This document shows positions 13,346 to 34,206 of a stretch of DNA of 64,000 bases, in pieces (positions within the stretch are counted from its first letter, which is position 1; every line of letters begins with the position of its first letter). A program made the position numbers and the translations under genes. Below the pieces are notes generated by a model. That model did not search any database, was not told the DNA's origin, and was given only the letters and a program-made list of their open reading frames with translations. Source of the DNA: Neocallimastix lanati (nom. inval.) (taxonomy: Eukaryota; Neocallimastigomycota; Neocallimastigomycetes; Neocallimastigales; Neocallimastigaceae); contig JACVTC010000065.1 in NCBI GenBank assembly GCA_016946835.1, forward strand, positions 953,716-1,017,715, written 5' to 3'.

Positions 13346-15674
13346 TTTATTAAAACAATTGTATTTGAAAGAAGATATAATATATATTTTTATATAAATA
13401 TTAATATAATATATGCAATAATAAAAATGAAAAGATATGTGAAAATTTTATTAATAAATAAAATTTATATAATTTGTTCTTATGCTATAAAAAAAATTAA
13501 ATAAATCAAAAAGATAAAAAGTTGGAACTTGATGGTATAAAGGAAAAATTAAAAATGAAAATTCTTCTATTAGGTATGATTAATTAAAAAAGAAAAAATC
13601 TTAAAATATATTTAATAACGATAATATTAAAATAAAAATTTTTATTAATTTATATATTTATTTTAATAAACATAATAAATTCAAAAATATGAATATAATA
13701 AAAAATAATAATTAATATTTGAAATTTTCAAATGAAAATTAAATTTGAATATACAAATAAATTATATAAATAAATAAATAATAATAATAATAATAAAGGT
13801 TCTGGTGAATCGGGAAAGAGTACAGTTTTGAAACAACTTAAAATGATACATAAAATTGAAATGACACAATCTGAAATTCAAGATTATATCCAGAGTTTAA
13901 GAAGAAATGCACTTCAATGTATGAATATTTTAATAGAACAAGTTCAAGTATATCAAATTGAATATACCAATGAGGATTCAAAAGTAAATATAAATTAATT
14001 ATTATTAAAAAATAAAACTTTAAAAAAATTTTTTTCGTTAAAATTCATTAAATAGAGAAATATATAAAATATTATAATAATAGTTGATAATAGAAAATAA
14101 TTTAATAATAATTGAAAAAATTATTAATAATTGAAATAAAAAACCAATATTATTATTAATAGGAAAAGGCAGCTTTATTACAAAGACTTGATGATGAAGA
14201 AACTGATGAATGCTTTACTTTAGATGTTGCGGACGCTATTAATTATTTATGGAAAAATGAACCAGCTATAAAAGAAGTTTGGGAAAAACGATCAGAATAT
14301 TGGATATTGGATGCTGCGGATTAGTAAATTTTAATAATATATATATATATTTTTTTTCTTTATACATTATTATTTTTTTATTCTTATAAAACTATAATAT
14401 ACAAATAATAGGAAATTTATATTAATTTATTTTTTTTTTAATAAAAAAATTTAATTATCTCTATTTAATAGTTACTTTGAAAATGTTGAAAGATTCATTC
14501 AAGATGATTTCGAACCAACAGAAGAAGTAATAAGTTTATTTCATATAATTTTCATATAATTTTAAATAATCATTTGATTTTTAAGTAAGAATAAATGAAT
14601 TAATATGTATATATAATTTTTACAAATAGGATTATGTTATGGCTCGTATTATGACTACGGGTATTATTAAAACTGAATTAAATATTAAGCCACTTCAATT
14701 TACGTAAGTATATTAGTGATAATTATTAAGAAATATATATATATAATTTATAAAATATAGGAAATATATATTAACTCAATAATAAATTTATAATTTGAAA
14801 TAATAAGTGTTGTAGATGTTGGTGGTCAAAGAAATGAAAGGTATTATATTATAATTATTAAGTGTTGATTTAATAAAATATTTGATAAAAGAAAAAAAAA
14901 AAAAAAAAAAAAAAAAAATTAAACATATATTAATAATTATTTTATAATTTAATTCTAATTTAATATATAATTAATTAAAAAGACGTAAATGGATTCACTG
15001 TTTTGATGATGTAAATGCTATTATTTTCATTGCAAATTTATCAGGTTATAATACTGTGTTATTCGAAGATCAAACACAAAATCGTATGATGGAATGTTTA
15101 ACCCTTTTCGGTCAAATTGCTAATAATCAAGCATTCCAAAGTACTCCTATATATCTTTTATTCAATAAGAAGGATCTTTTTGAATCAAAAATTAGAAATG
15201 AAAGTATTACTGTATGTGAAGCATTTAAAGATTATAATGGTCCAGGTGATTTAAATGACTGCTTAAATTACGTGGAAAAAAAGTTTAGAGTAAATATTTT
15301 TAATACTTTGTAAAATTTTATTATATAAAAAAACAATTTTTTATAATTAAAATAATAATATAAAATAATTAATATATTACTTTTTAATAATGAATATAGG
15401 AACAACTTAAAACACAGTCTGATAGATTAATGGTCTTCCATATCGCTGCTAGATTTAAAAGAGATATCAAGGTAAATAAAATTATTTCAAATTATGAATA
15501 ATATTTTCATTATTAAGAAATATTAAATTTTAATAAATATAAAATATTTATAAATTTAAGACCACTTGGGAAGATATTGTGGCGGATCTAAAGAATAAGA
15601 ATAAAAAGGAACTTGAGTCAGCAATAAAGGAATTAAAGTCTAGAGGTGAACTACCTCAAGATGTTAAACTTTAA
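13163..15674 (+). CDS. Heterotrimeric G-protein alpha subunit
   Basis: Ten exons give a 386-residue protein: 13163-13262, 13514-13573, 13799-13983, 14163-14323, 14472-14526, 14630-14703, 14808-14840, 14983-15289, 15400-15471 and 15561-15674. All junctions are GT..AG and phases agree. The guanine-nucleotide motifs are present in order: GSGESGKST at 54-62, switch I ARIMTTG with the catalytic arginine R193 and T197, switch II DVGGQR with Q219, and NKKD at 283-286. An all-helical insert lies between the first two, as in true G-alphas. The protein should relay signals from seven-helix receptors at the plasma membrane. Two points are odd. There is no glycine at position 2 for myristoylation, but a cysteine cluster at residues 12-20. 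The usual TCAT guanine motif is replaced by HIAAR near 339, followed by a longer C-terminal tail. Confidence 0.93.
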
Positions 15675-15723
15675 AAATTAATTATCCATATCATTTTTAT
15701 AAATTATAAATTATTTTTAAAAT

Positions 15724-15766
<43 letters not shown>

Positions 15767-16158
15767 GAACATTATTTAATTATTTAATAAATAATAATAA
15801 ATAATATAAATTTAAAAATAATTTTTATATATGAAAAAAAAATTATAGACAATTAAAATAAAACAAAATAAAATTAATAGTAAAAAAATTATATATATAT
15901 ATATATAAATAAAAAAAAAAAATCAAAATCAAAAACAGAAAAAAAAAAAAAAAAAAAAAAAGGAAAATTAAAGTAATAATAAATAATATCTAAATATCTA
16001 ATTTACATTATTACTTTTTTTTTTTTTATTTTTAAAAAATAATAATAATATATAAATATTATTAATAGAATCATTAATAGTACCCCCTTTTTTTATTATT
16101 ATGATAGTAATATAAATTAATAAAAAATAATTATTTAGTATAAAATATACTAGTCTTT

Positions 16159-16194
<36 letters not shown>

Positions 16195-17965
16195 TATTCT
16201 TTAAATAATAATAATATTAATATTAATAATAATAATTCAAAATTAATAATTATGATTTTAATTCTATTTTTCATTTATTTAAATAAAAAATGATAGAATC
16301 TAAATATTAATAATTAATTATAAGAATAGAAATCAAGCATTATTAATAATTTTTCAAAAAAATTTTTTATTTTGTTTTTGAAAAAAAGTAACAATAAAAA
16401 TTAAGAATAAAAAAAAATAAATAAAATTAAAAAATATATATATTATTTATTTTAAAAATAAAGCATTTTATTTAATAGAAGAATGTTATTCTAAATAATA
16501 TTATTTAATATTTTATGAGTTTTTTAGTTTTAATGTTAGTGTATTTAAATAATATATATAAATAAGATTAAACTAACAAATGTAGTTTTTAAATTTTATT
16601 CTTCATTTTTTAAGGATGAAATTAAAAAATTTGTATAATTCTAATAAAAAGCAAATTAGATAAGGTTAACAAATATTTATATATATATATATTTTTTTTG
16701 ACCTATCATTATCTAAAGATAATGATTGAATCAATGATTATTTCTTTATATTTATTTTGTTTAATGGAACAAATTTAAAGTAAAAAAAATATGAAGTTAT
16801 AATTGAAATAATAAAATAAATTAAATAAAAAAAAATAACAGACGTATATTATTTTCCTAGTCTAATAAAAAAAAAAATAAGAATAAATAAAAATAAATTA
16901 GAAATCAATAAAATTTTTATAAATTTAAAATTATAGATTAATTGTATGTTACACAATATATTATTTAATAAATATTACAATTAATGTATGTTCCACGTAA
17001 AAATAATATAATAATTAATCTGAATTTTGAAATAGGTTTTACAAATGAATAATTTATTTATTATTCAATTCAAAAAAAGTTAATATGCCTATGAGAAAAG
17101 CATTTAAAAGAATAATAATTAATAAATCGAAATTTATATATATTTTAAATTTCTTCTGTTATGATATTTTATATTTGAACAAGATTTAAATATTTATTAA
17201 TTTTTAAAAATTGTTTGAAATCAATCCATTATATATATAAAATATTCCTATATTTTAGTTAAATCTTATAATTATTATAATTTAAATTTTAAAATGTATT
17301 AAAAAAATAAAAATAAAAATATAATAAAAATAAAATAAAATAAAATAAAAAGGTTAAGTTTAACAAAAAAATTAAAATTAAATATTTTAATTTTCAAGAG
17401 CTAAACATATTTTATTTTTTTATTATATTCTTAGTATCCTTCCAATGTATCCAAATAAAGCATAAAGAAATATAATTATGATTTGTACAACTTAATTTAG
17501 TCTTTGTTTTGATCATTTAATTAATTAGGCCTAAAAATATTAATTAAATATACTGGTTTTTATGATTTATTTTATCAAAAACTATGTTATGACATCTATT
17601 GATTAAGCCTTCAAAATTTATATATATATCAACAATATGGTCTTTAAAAAAATCATAATATAATAACATCAATAAATAAACAAATATATATATATATATA
17701 TATATATTTTATTATATAGAAATTACACTCACTATCAATACAAAGATAGGATTTTTAATTAATTAAACTGGTCTAAAGCTATTCATTTTTAAAAATTCAG
17801 AATATGAAGATAATTATTTTATATTTTTAAATTGATTATTAAACAGTTGTTATTTTTAACTATTAATAAGTTGATCTGTTTTGTATATATCTTTAATTAT
17901 ATCTATTTATTTATTTATTTATTATTATTATTATTATTATTTTATTATTATTATTATTATTATTA

Positions 17966-18002
<37 letters not shown>

Positions 18003-18443
18003 TAATATATTATAGTAAGACATAAATATAAATATATGAAGTAAAAATCATGTATATTAAATCCTTAATTTTGGTATTAAAATTATATTTTTTTAACAAA
18101 CATGAATTAAAAAAAAAATTTTTTTTAATTTATATATATACATATATATATAGATATAAAAATTATACCTTAATTATAATAATAAAAGAATTTATATTTT
18201 TTTTTTTTTTTTTAATTTTTCTGTTAATATAAAAAATTAAGAAAAATAAAAAAGAAATTTCAATTTAAATAAAGAGATTTCAAATTTATTTTTAAAATAA
18301 AATAGAAATTTTATCATTTTTTATTTTGTCAATTTATAATTTTTCTTATTTTTTAAATTTTTTATTAAAAATTTTACTTTTCATTTTTTATATATGTATA
18401 TTTTAATTTAAATATTTTATCTTCTAAATAAATATTTAACAAA
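15675..18443. other. Gene-free AT-rich region
   Basis: I find no coding or RNA gene in these 2.8 kb. Contents are poly(A) tracts (15728-15764 and about 15940-15960), TA runs, and a (TTA)n/(ATT)n block at about 17905-18003. The part just upstream of 18444 is the presumed SKI3 promoter. Confidence 0.55.
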
Positions 18444-25828
<7,385 letters not shown>

Positions 25829-25842
25829 TAAAAAAAAAAAAA

Positions 25843-25893
<51 letters not shown>

Positions 25894-25999
25894 AAATAAA
25901 GAATTCGAAATAAAAAATAAATGCAAATAAAAAAAAAATAAAAAAATGTTAAAAATCAAAACAAAAAAAAATAATAGTAATAATAATAATTAATAAAAA

Positions 26000-26052
<53 letters not shown>

Positions 26053-26126
26053 CATCAATGTAATTAAAAAAAAAAAAAAGTATATAAAATAAAATGTGTC
26101 TTAAAATATTATAATCAAATCTTCTT

Positions 26127-26158
<32 letters not shown>

Positions 26159-26228
26159 TACTATAATAAATTAATATTTATCTTTTATAAAAAAAATTTA
26201 TAATTTTTTTTTTATTTTTATAAAATAA

Positions 26229-26268
<40 letters not shown>

Positions 26269-26369
26269 TTTATAAAATAATATAAATATATATATATATA
26301 TATATATTTTTTTTGAATCCTCAATTGCATAAATAACAATGAATTTTTTATGATTTTTATACACTTATC

Positions 26370-26429
<60 letters not shown>

Positions 26430-26815
26430 ACATAGAAATAAATAAATTCTTTTTTTATTTTTAATTTTTATTTTATTTTTTTTTTTATTTTTTTTTACTT
26501 TAATTTATTTTATTTTATTTTTACATTATTTTTATTTTATTTTATTTTATTTTTACTTTATTTTTATTTTATTATATATATATTTATTGATTTATTTTTA
26601 ATATATATATATTTTTTTTATGTATATCTCTTGCTTTATCTTTGTTCATTTTATTATAATAATTCTATTAAAACTTTATCATTTACTTTGAATAATGAAT
26701 TTTAAAAAAATTTTAAAAATTAAAAAAAAAAAAAAATTACCCTATAACTCTTGTTTCTTTTGTATTATCTTTTGTACTTTTATTTTTTTTAATAAATTTC
26801 TATTTTCTATTTTCT

Positions 26816-26872
<57 letters not shown>

Positions 26873-27596
26873 ACAAGGAATAAACTTTATTTTTTTCTAA
26901 TAAGAAAAGGTACTTTATTTCATAAAAAAAAAAAAAAAAAAATTCTTTTCTTTCTAAAGGCTTTATAAAAAAGAATTAATATAAAATACTTAATTTCTGT
27001 AAATGGGTTTAAAAAAGAAATAATTTAATTTTTGAAAATGGGTTTAAAAATGAAATAATTCAATTTTTGTAAATGGGTTTAAAATGGAAATAATTTAACT
27101 TTTTTTTTCTCTGTTTTTGTTTTTGTTTTTGTTTTTGTTTTTAAATTATTAATTTATTAAGTATATAAAAAAGATGATAGAATATTTAAAAATTTATAAT
27201 TTATAAAATTATTATTATTATTAACTTTTTTTTTTTTTCTTTAATAGTTTATTCTTTTAACTTTATAAAAAAAAAGGTATGTAGGTACGATATTTTTAAC
27301 TTATTTGGGATATATGAAAATAATTCATTTATAATATATTATATTTCTTTTCTTTTTAAATTATAAAATTCTTTAAAATAGTACTTTTTTAATATTAAAA
27401 AAATTTATGATTATGGTAATAAAAAAAAAAAAAGTAGTTATTCATAAGATAATGAAATTTATCCTTTCTTCTTTTATAATTATTGTTTATCTTTCACTTA
27501 TTCTATTTACATTATCTTTTTTTTTTTTTTTTTTTATGTACTTAATGATCGTTTTTTATTTATTTATTTATAAGGTATATTTATTTAAATTTAGTT
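25829..27596. other. Convergent spacer rich in homopolymers
   Basis: This lies between the 3' ends of SKI3 and the minus-strand carrier gene. It holds some of the longest homopolymers of the window: A-runs at about 25853-25890, 26003-26049 and 26380-26427, and a T-run of about 52 at 26819-26870. It also has TA-repeats near 26230-26310 and a short tandem repeat, listed separately. No gene is seen. Confidence 0.6.
26989..27098 (+). repeat. Three tandem copies of a ~37-bp unit
   Basis: Three imperfect copies follow each other. Each contains the core AAATGGGTTTAAAA flanked by TTAATTT or CAATTT on one side and GAAATAATT on the other. The unit is not a simple microsatellite and is more complex than the surrounding A/T runs. 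Confidence 0.85.
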
Positions 27597-29721
27597 TTAG
27601 ATAGTTTGGAGTTGTTTTCTACGTTGACCTATCATAGCAATTCTTAAAACATATTGATGGAACTTATCCTTAAACATGAATAAGAAAGCAGCAGCTAATA
27701 CACTTTGGAAGATTTTTGATTGAATACCCTTGTATAATCCTTTAGCACCTTCATTTTTAATAATCTTCTTGAAAGCATCCATAGTATTATTATACTTTGA
27801 AGTTTCATCAGTTCCTTGACGAAGTTGCATTCTTGACTTAACAACACTTTTTTTTTATTATTAATACAAATATATATATATTGTTTAGATATAAAATTTT
27901 ATAATTATAATTATTAATTATAAATATTAAAATTATTAAGAAATAATTTTTATTAATATTTGATTTAATCATTTTATTCTAAATAAAAAATAGAAAATAT
28001 ATAGATATATATATAAATTTAATAATATCTTACGTATATGGATAAGTAGTAACAGTAGCACAAAGCTTAGCAATAGCACCTAATAAGAAAATATCAAAAG
28101 CACTAAGCTTTTCTTTTCTCTTAATAACCAAGTTTCTTAATTGTTCAAAAGCAGTGTATTGAATGACTGGGTTGATAACAAGAATTCTTTATTTTTTTGT
28201 TAAAATATTTGTGGGATATTTTTATATTTTTAAATATTATTAATATTAATATTTTTTTATAATATTAGAATATATTATAGATAAAGTTTAAATATTATTA
28301 TTATAATTTTTTTATTTACAATATGTATAATATTTTCTTTAGTTTGTAAATTATAAAATAAAAAACAATAATAATTTTTTTTTATTGGTACTTACAAAGC
28401 TGGAACAATACCATTCCATAAAGATAATACACCTTCTTCCTTAATAATTCTTTTTAACATTTCAACTGCACTAATAGATTTAACAGTGGTTGGATCAGCT
28501 TCATTAGCTAAGGAAACCTTGGCAGCACAACGAGTCTAATATAAGAATATATTATTATATAATATATTATATATATATTTATATTAAAAAATTTTTTTTA
28601 ATATAATAATTTATTAAATAAACTTTATTATTATTATATATATATATATAGCAATTAATAAATGTTTACGTTAATAAGCCAGATTGGGTGAGTAGAAAGA
28701 GTAGTAGCAGTACCTATTTAGAATATATAATTTTTTATTAATTAATATAATTTCAAAGATTCTCACATTATATTTTATATTTAATAATGTTAATTTATAT
28801 TTATTTAATGTTTTCTTTATTTTTATATAAATATTTACCAGCACAAGTACTAGCGAGCATACTTTCAATGGTGTTCATAGTTTCATGTCTGGTGGCATTT
28901 CTAATATTTGATTTGGCTAATTCATACCAAAAGAAGTCTATTTATTTTCATGATGTATTAAATATTTAATTAATTATTTATTTTATTTTATTAATTACTT
29001 GAACATATTAAATTTAATAAATAATTAATTATACTTACAAACACCATTGGTAACAGCACCACCAAAAATTGAACTAGATAAACCACTATAATAAATATAA
29101 TTTAAATATTTTTTAAATTAGAATACTATTTATAAATATATTTCTTTCAATACTAGTTTACTATAAGGCTTATCTAATACTTACGAATATAAATCAAGGA
29201 ATTCTTCATTTTAAAATATTAAATTTTAACATAAATATAAAAAAAAAAAAAGTTATTAATAAAAATTACGGGGTAAAATAAAAAATATATTAAATATTCA
29301 ATAATAAAAATATATGTAATTATGAATTATAAAAAAAAAATAAACTAAATTACTTTTGTCCTTAATAATTTGTTTTAAGATTTCAAGTAAACTTCTCTTT
29401 TCATTTTCTTTTTTAACAGCTTGACGAAGTGTAAGTGTTAAAAGTGGGTATGTAACGATGGTAGCACAAGTACCAGCAGCAGCACCTATAATAATTCCAA
29501 ATTTATTAATTTAAATAGATTATAATTATAATTATAATTATGATTATGATTATGATTATGAATTTGATTAAAAGATAAGTTAATATATTGAATTTTATTT
29601 ATTTTTTTTTTTTTAAATTTAATTTATAGATTATTATAATAATTCATTTTAATATATATAAAAATATAATTAAATTTCTAAATGATTTACCAGAAATAGC
29701 ATGAATAATACTGTTTGACAT
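27597..29721 (-). CDS. SLC25 carrier of the peroxisomal PMP47/PMP34 type
   Basis: Nine exons give 304 residues: 29721-29691, 29485-29354, 29203-29185, 29085-29039, 28937-28839, 28713-28670, 28535-28396, 28186-28034 and 27846-27597. All junctions are GT..AG and in phase. The protein has the threefold carrier structure, with signature motifs [11 protein letters not shown] in repeat 1, [10 protein letters not shown] in repeat 2 and TYPYTVVKSRMQ in repeat 3. [11 protein letters not shown] and [18 protein letters not shown] match the second-helix signature of the peroxisomal adenine-nucleotide carriers Pmp47, Ant1 and SLC25A17. By family knowledge these exchange ATP for AMP, or cofactors such as CoA, NAD or FAD, across an organelle membrane. 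The protein lacks an N-terminal presequence, as usual. Whether it sits in peroxisomes or hydrogenosomes of this fungus cannot be read from the sequence. Confidence 0.87.
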
Positions 29722-30372
29722 TTTTATAATATATTATTTGAAAAAAAATAAATTAAAAGAGTATGTTTTATTTGTTTTATTGTTTATTAAATAAATTATG
29801 AATAATAAATTAATAAAAATAAATAATATTTATTCTATTTAGATTAAATTATTTAAATCTAGTTTTATTTTAATAAATAATTTTTTTTTTTATTATTATT
29901 ATTTAAGTAAAGAAAAAAAAAATTTTTTTTTTATTAAATTTAAAGTTTTGAGGAAGAAAAAAAATATATATATTAAAAATTAAATTAAGAAAATGTGAAA
30001 AATCAAAAATCAAAAAAAAAAAATATTTAAATATTTAAATACTATAATAAATTTTGAATTGTAAAAATCCTTTTTTATATATATATATATATATTTATAT
30101 ATAAATATCAAAATATAAATTATTAAGAATAAAAAAAAATAAATATATAAATATAATGAAACAATAATAGAATTTTTTTTAAATAAAAACTTTTTAGTTA
30201 ATATTTAAAATTCATCATTTAGTTCTCCATCTTTACAAAGATATGAAATAGATCAAGAAATAAATTTGAAAAAAAAAATTGATTTGTGTTACGTTTATTA
30301 AAAATATTATTCAAAAAAAAAAAATAATAATAAAAATTTTATAATATAAAAAAAAAGGATTATATTATAATT

Positions 30373-30440
<68 letters not shown>

Positions 30441-31206
30441 TTATTCAATTATTTGATTCTTTTTTTTTTTTTATTAAATTAATTCAATAAGTTAATATAT
30501 TATTGTATTGTTTATATATTGTAATACTATTGTACTATCAAAAAATTTCAGAAAGATGATTGGATCATTCAAATTTTAGATGAAAAAGAAAAATTTTTAT
30601 TGATAAGAAATATATTAATAATTAAATAACAATCAATGATAAAATAAAAATAAAAAAACTTAAATGGGTTGAATGATACAAAATACTAATATTTACTATA
30701 ATGCAAAATTAAACTAACCCTAGTGGTATAGCCTAACCAGATAATCAAATGTATTAGCCTAAATTTTATGGTTTAAAAAGAAAAGAAACTCCTGAATCAT
30801 TATTACTAAACAATCAAAACTTTAAATAAATATAAGCTTAGATTATCATTGGATAAAATAAATTTTTTATCTATCAATTATTGGTAAAAAGTCTAAAAAA
30901 AATGTGTGGATAAATTAATTTTATTTATTTATATATTTATTATTTATTTATTTATATTTATATATTTAATATTTATTTATTTATTATTTATTTATTTATA
31001 TTTATTTATTTATTTATTATTTATTTATTTATTATTTATTTATTTATATTTATTTATTTATTTATTATTTATTTATTTATTATTTATTTATTTATATTTA
31101 TATATTTATTATTTATTTATTTATATTTATTTATTTATTTATTATTTATTTATTTATTATTTATTTATTTATATTTATATATTTATTATTTATTTATTTA
31201 TTATTT

Positions 31207-31242
<36 letters not shown>

Positions 31243-31983
31243 TTATTGATTTATTTATTATTGATTTATTTATTATTTATTTATTTATTATTATTTATTT
31301 ATTTTTTATTTTAGTTATCATATATATATATATTTTTTTTATACCATTTATTAAAATATGTATTATATTTATATGTAATATATTAAGCTCATTGCTAGTA
31401 TATGAAAAAAAAAGTTAATATTTATACTCTTAAACAAATATATTAACTATACTAATAGTTATTAATCAATGAAACTAATGAATATTTCAGTTTGTTTAAA
31501 TAATATTATTTTAAATACAAACAAATAATTAAATTTACTCTATTATAAAAGGAACCATTAAGCTATTTTACATTTATAACTTTTATTTTATTAAAGTTTA
31601 TTATTCTCTTTAATTCAAAAATAAATAAAATTAAATAAAACAGATAATTAATCTATTTTAATCTATTTCAACTTTTTTTTTTTTTTTTTTTATATAGTAT
31701 AATAATTTAAAATATAAAATTATATAATATAATCCTTGTTGCGATGCATTCTTTCCTAATCTAAATTTTTTTTGATAAATTTTATTAAATAAAGTTTCTT
31801 ACTAGTCTAGAAAAGAAAAAAAAAAAAAAAAAAGTATCTCCATCAAATATAAAATTTATTGATTAAAATATATATATATATATATATATATATTTAGACA
31901 GGGATTAATGAGAGGGAAGGATAAATAAGGCCTCCAATTTCTCTCTTAAATGTATCATACTCTTATTGAATTCTTTACAAAGT
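29722..31983. other. Gene-free spacer with TTTA/TTTATA repeats
   Basis: Upstream of the carrier gene there is AT-rich DNA, then a (TTTA)n run at about 30375-30441. A long irregular TTTATTTATA block follows at about 30917-31300; its open frame is repeat-derived. A less AT-rich patch at about 30660-30900 shows no protein or RNA signature. The promoter of the carrier gene should lie just above 29721. Confidence 0.55.
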
Positions 31984-32130
31984 TTATATTCATATTGTAC
32001 TCTTTATTTTATTTTATTTTATTCTATTCAATCTGTTCTTTATATTCATATTGTACTCTTTATTTTATTTTATTTTATTTTATTCAATCTGTTCTTTATA
32101 TTCATATTATGATATTTATTTTATTTTATT
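31984..32130 (+). repeat. Tandem repeat, ~56-bp unit, about 2.6 copies
   Basis: Copies begin at about 31984, 32039 and 32096. Each starts with TTTATATTCATATT, continues with GTACTCTTTATTTTATTTT (the third copy diverges) and ends with CAATCTGTTC. The three are nearly identical, which points to a recent local duplication. Confidence 0.85.
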
Positions 32131-32429
32131 TTATAAAATCTATACTTTTTTATTTAATATTCTACTATTTATTTTATTTTAATTTTTTTTTTATTTTTAT
32201 TTTTTTTTATTTTTTTTTTATTTTTTTTTTATTTTTTTTTATTTTATTTTTTTTTTTTTTTATTTTTTATTGTTTGTTTCTTTTTTGAACTTTTTCCTTT
32301 TTTCAACATTTTATTTTATTTTATTATTTTTTATTTTTATTCCTTCACTCTTATTAAAACAAGAATTATAATTTATTCTATTTTATATTAATAATTTTTA
32401 ATATTCTCATTTATTTTTTGAGGGAACTT

Positions 32430-33170
32430 CTACTTCACTAGATTTAATACATTTTAACCTTAACCATCTTAACATCCATTTCATCAATATAAAGACCTTT
32501 CCATTTAATAATGTGGAATTGCGAGTAAATTCAATCAAAGTTAGAAAACTTCAGCTTAAATATCATCTCGCTTTTCACTGGAGAAGTGCTGATGTCATAT
32601 CATACAATAGAGTTAATGATGACTGAATCAATAATACCGAAAGTGGTCATAGATTAGTAGCAGGAAGAAAGAATACCTCTAATCTTGACTGAATCAACTT
32701 CAGGAATGTAAATTGGGCAAAGGACACCATTAAAACTAATATGTAAAGACCAGTAATAAGACTGTCAATGGCAATCATGATCCAGGAACCAGGAACGAAC
32801 TGAAAAACACCTTGAAAGATGACTTCACAATTGAAACTATAGGTACCAATTATAATAGTTCTTTGATGGCTAGTACTTTTCATCAAAGTAGGTAGCCATA
32901 ATAGCACCACAAAGAGCACCAAGAACTAAAACTGGTGGTAGTTACACCTTCAAAAGTAGCCTTATTGCTGGCTTTAGTTAATATACGGTATATCATCTTG
33001 GGCTTTTCAGCAGTTTCCTTACCATTTTCATTAAGAACATCACCAATTAAAACTGTGGAACTTGAAGAAGATATAGAAGGCATTCATAACAAGGACGATG
33101 TTCATGATACAAACCTCATAAATGGAAAAAGAAGATCATCATATGAGGTAGTAACTGCGACTAAAAATTA
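32430..33170 (-). pseudogene. Decayed membrane-protein gene, family unknown
   Basis: A patch of ordinary base composition within AT-rich desert reads as broken protein on the minus strand. Fragments in different frames join end to end. One contains VLNENGKETAEKPKMIYRI; others contain LVLGALCGAIMATYFDEKY then a stop, a hydrophobic stretch with SWIMIAIDSLITGLYILVL, and MIFKLKFSNFD with KWKGLYIDEMDV. At least two frame changes and several stops separate them. The composition (Lys/Glu N-part, membrane segments, then a beta-rich tail) suggests a former membrane-anchored protein. I do not recognise the family. Short unrecognised exons separated by retained introns are a less likely alternative, because no good splice sites connect the pieces. 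Confidence 0.45.
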
Positions 33171-34206
33171 AAACTTGTTCATTTTTTTATACTTTAACTT
33201 TTATTAATTTTTTTTTTTTTTTTTTTTTAATTAAATTAATTTGATGAAAATAATTGATAATGTATTTTAATATTAATTAATATTAAATTTGACTAAAATT
33301 ATTGATAATGAATTTCAATATTAATTTTTAATTTTTATTAATATATTTAAATGAAAATTGAAACTTTTTAGTATATTCCTCAAATAAAATATTTATTAAA
33401 TAACAAAAAAAAAAAAAAAAAAAAAAAAAAATTATTAATGAATTTTAATATGAATTTTTATTAATTTAAATGAAAAGGAATAATAACTCATAATTGATAT
33501 TAATTAAAATAAACTTTTATATATATAGGTATTCTTTATTATTTTAAATAAATGGAACTGTTACGAAAAAAGTTTCGGAAAGAACTAATAAAAATGAAAG
33601 AATTTATAAAATGTTTAATCAAAAAAAAATTATTTGTATATAATTCATTATTTCATGTGTTTATTACACCAACTTTACAAAAAACTATTATTGAAAAGAT
33701 GATATTAATAAACCTATTAATATATAAATACCGTCATAACCCATTAAATTATATTTAAAATAAATTTTATATTGAAATTAGCAAATTACATTATTTATTT
33801 TATAAATATTAATTAGAGGTATTTTGAGTGGTTTATAATTCAATTTATTTATTATTTTATTATTTTCTTTTTTTTTTTTAAAAAAAAAAAAAAATATAAT
33901 TGATTTAAATAATTTGCAGTAGTTTATATCTACAGGAATAATTTATAGCAAAAAAAAATAATTTTTTTTTATTTATTTTAAGAATAAAAATATTTTAATT
34001 TATATGATAAAAATAAATATTATCAATACTTTTTTTTTTTTTTTATGTAAAAAAAAATATTATATTAACTAAAAATAAAATCTGAAATATGAATACTACA
34101 ATTATAACATATTTCTTTTTTGAATTTTTGATTAATTTTTTTTTTATACTATTATTATGTTGATTACTATAAGGACTTTAAATTTTGATTGCCAATTTAA
34201 ATTAAA
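33171..34206. other. Spacer between the decayed gene and the PFL-activase gene
   Basis: AT-rich DNA with A-runs (33404-33430) and T-runs. A 68-codon Lys/Ile-rich frame at 33552-33758 has no recognisable motif and is probably chance. No other feature is visible. Confidence 0.5.

Noticed and set aside
30906-31418. Open frame of 170 codons
   Set aside because: Repeat-derived Leu/Ile/Tyr/Phe sequence over a TTTATTTATA block.
31950-32288. Frame of 112 codons
   Set aside because: Derived from the 56-bp tandem repeat and T-rich tracts.
33552-33758. Small protein of 68 residues
   Set aside because: Lys/Ile/Leu-rich composition expected from AT-rich DNA; no motif or context support.
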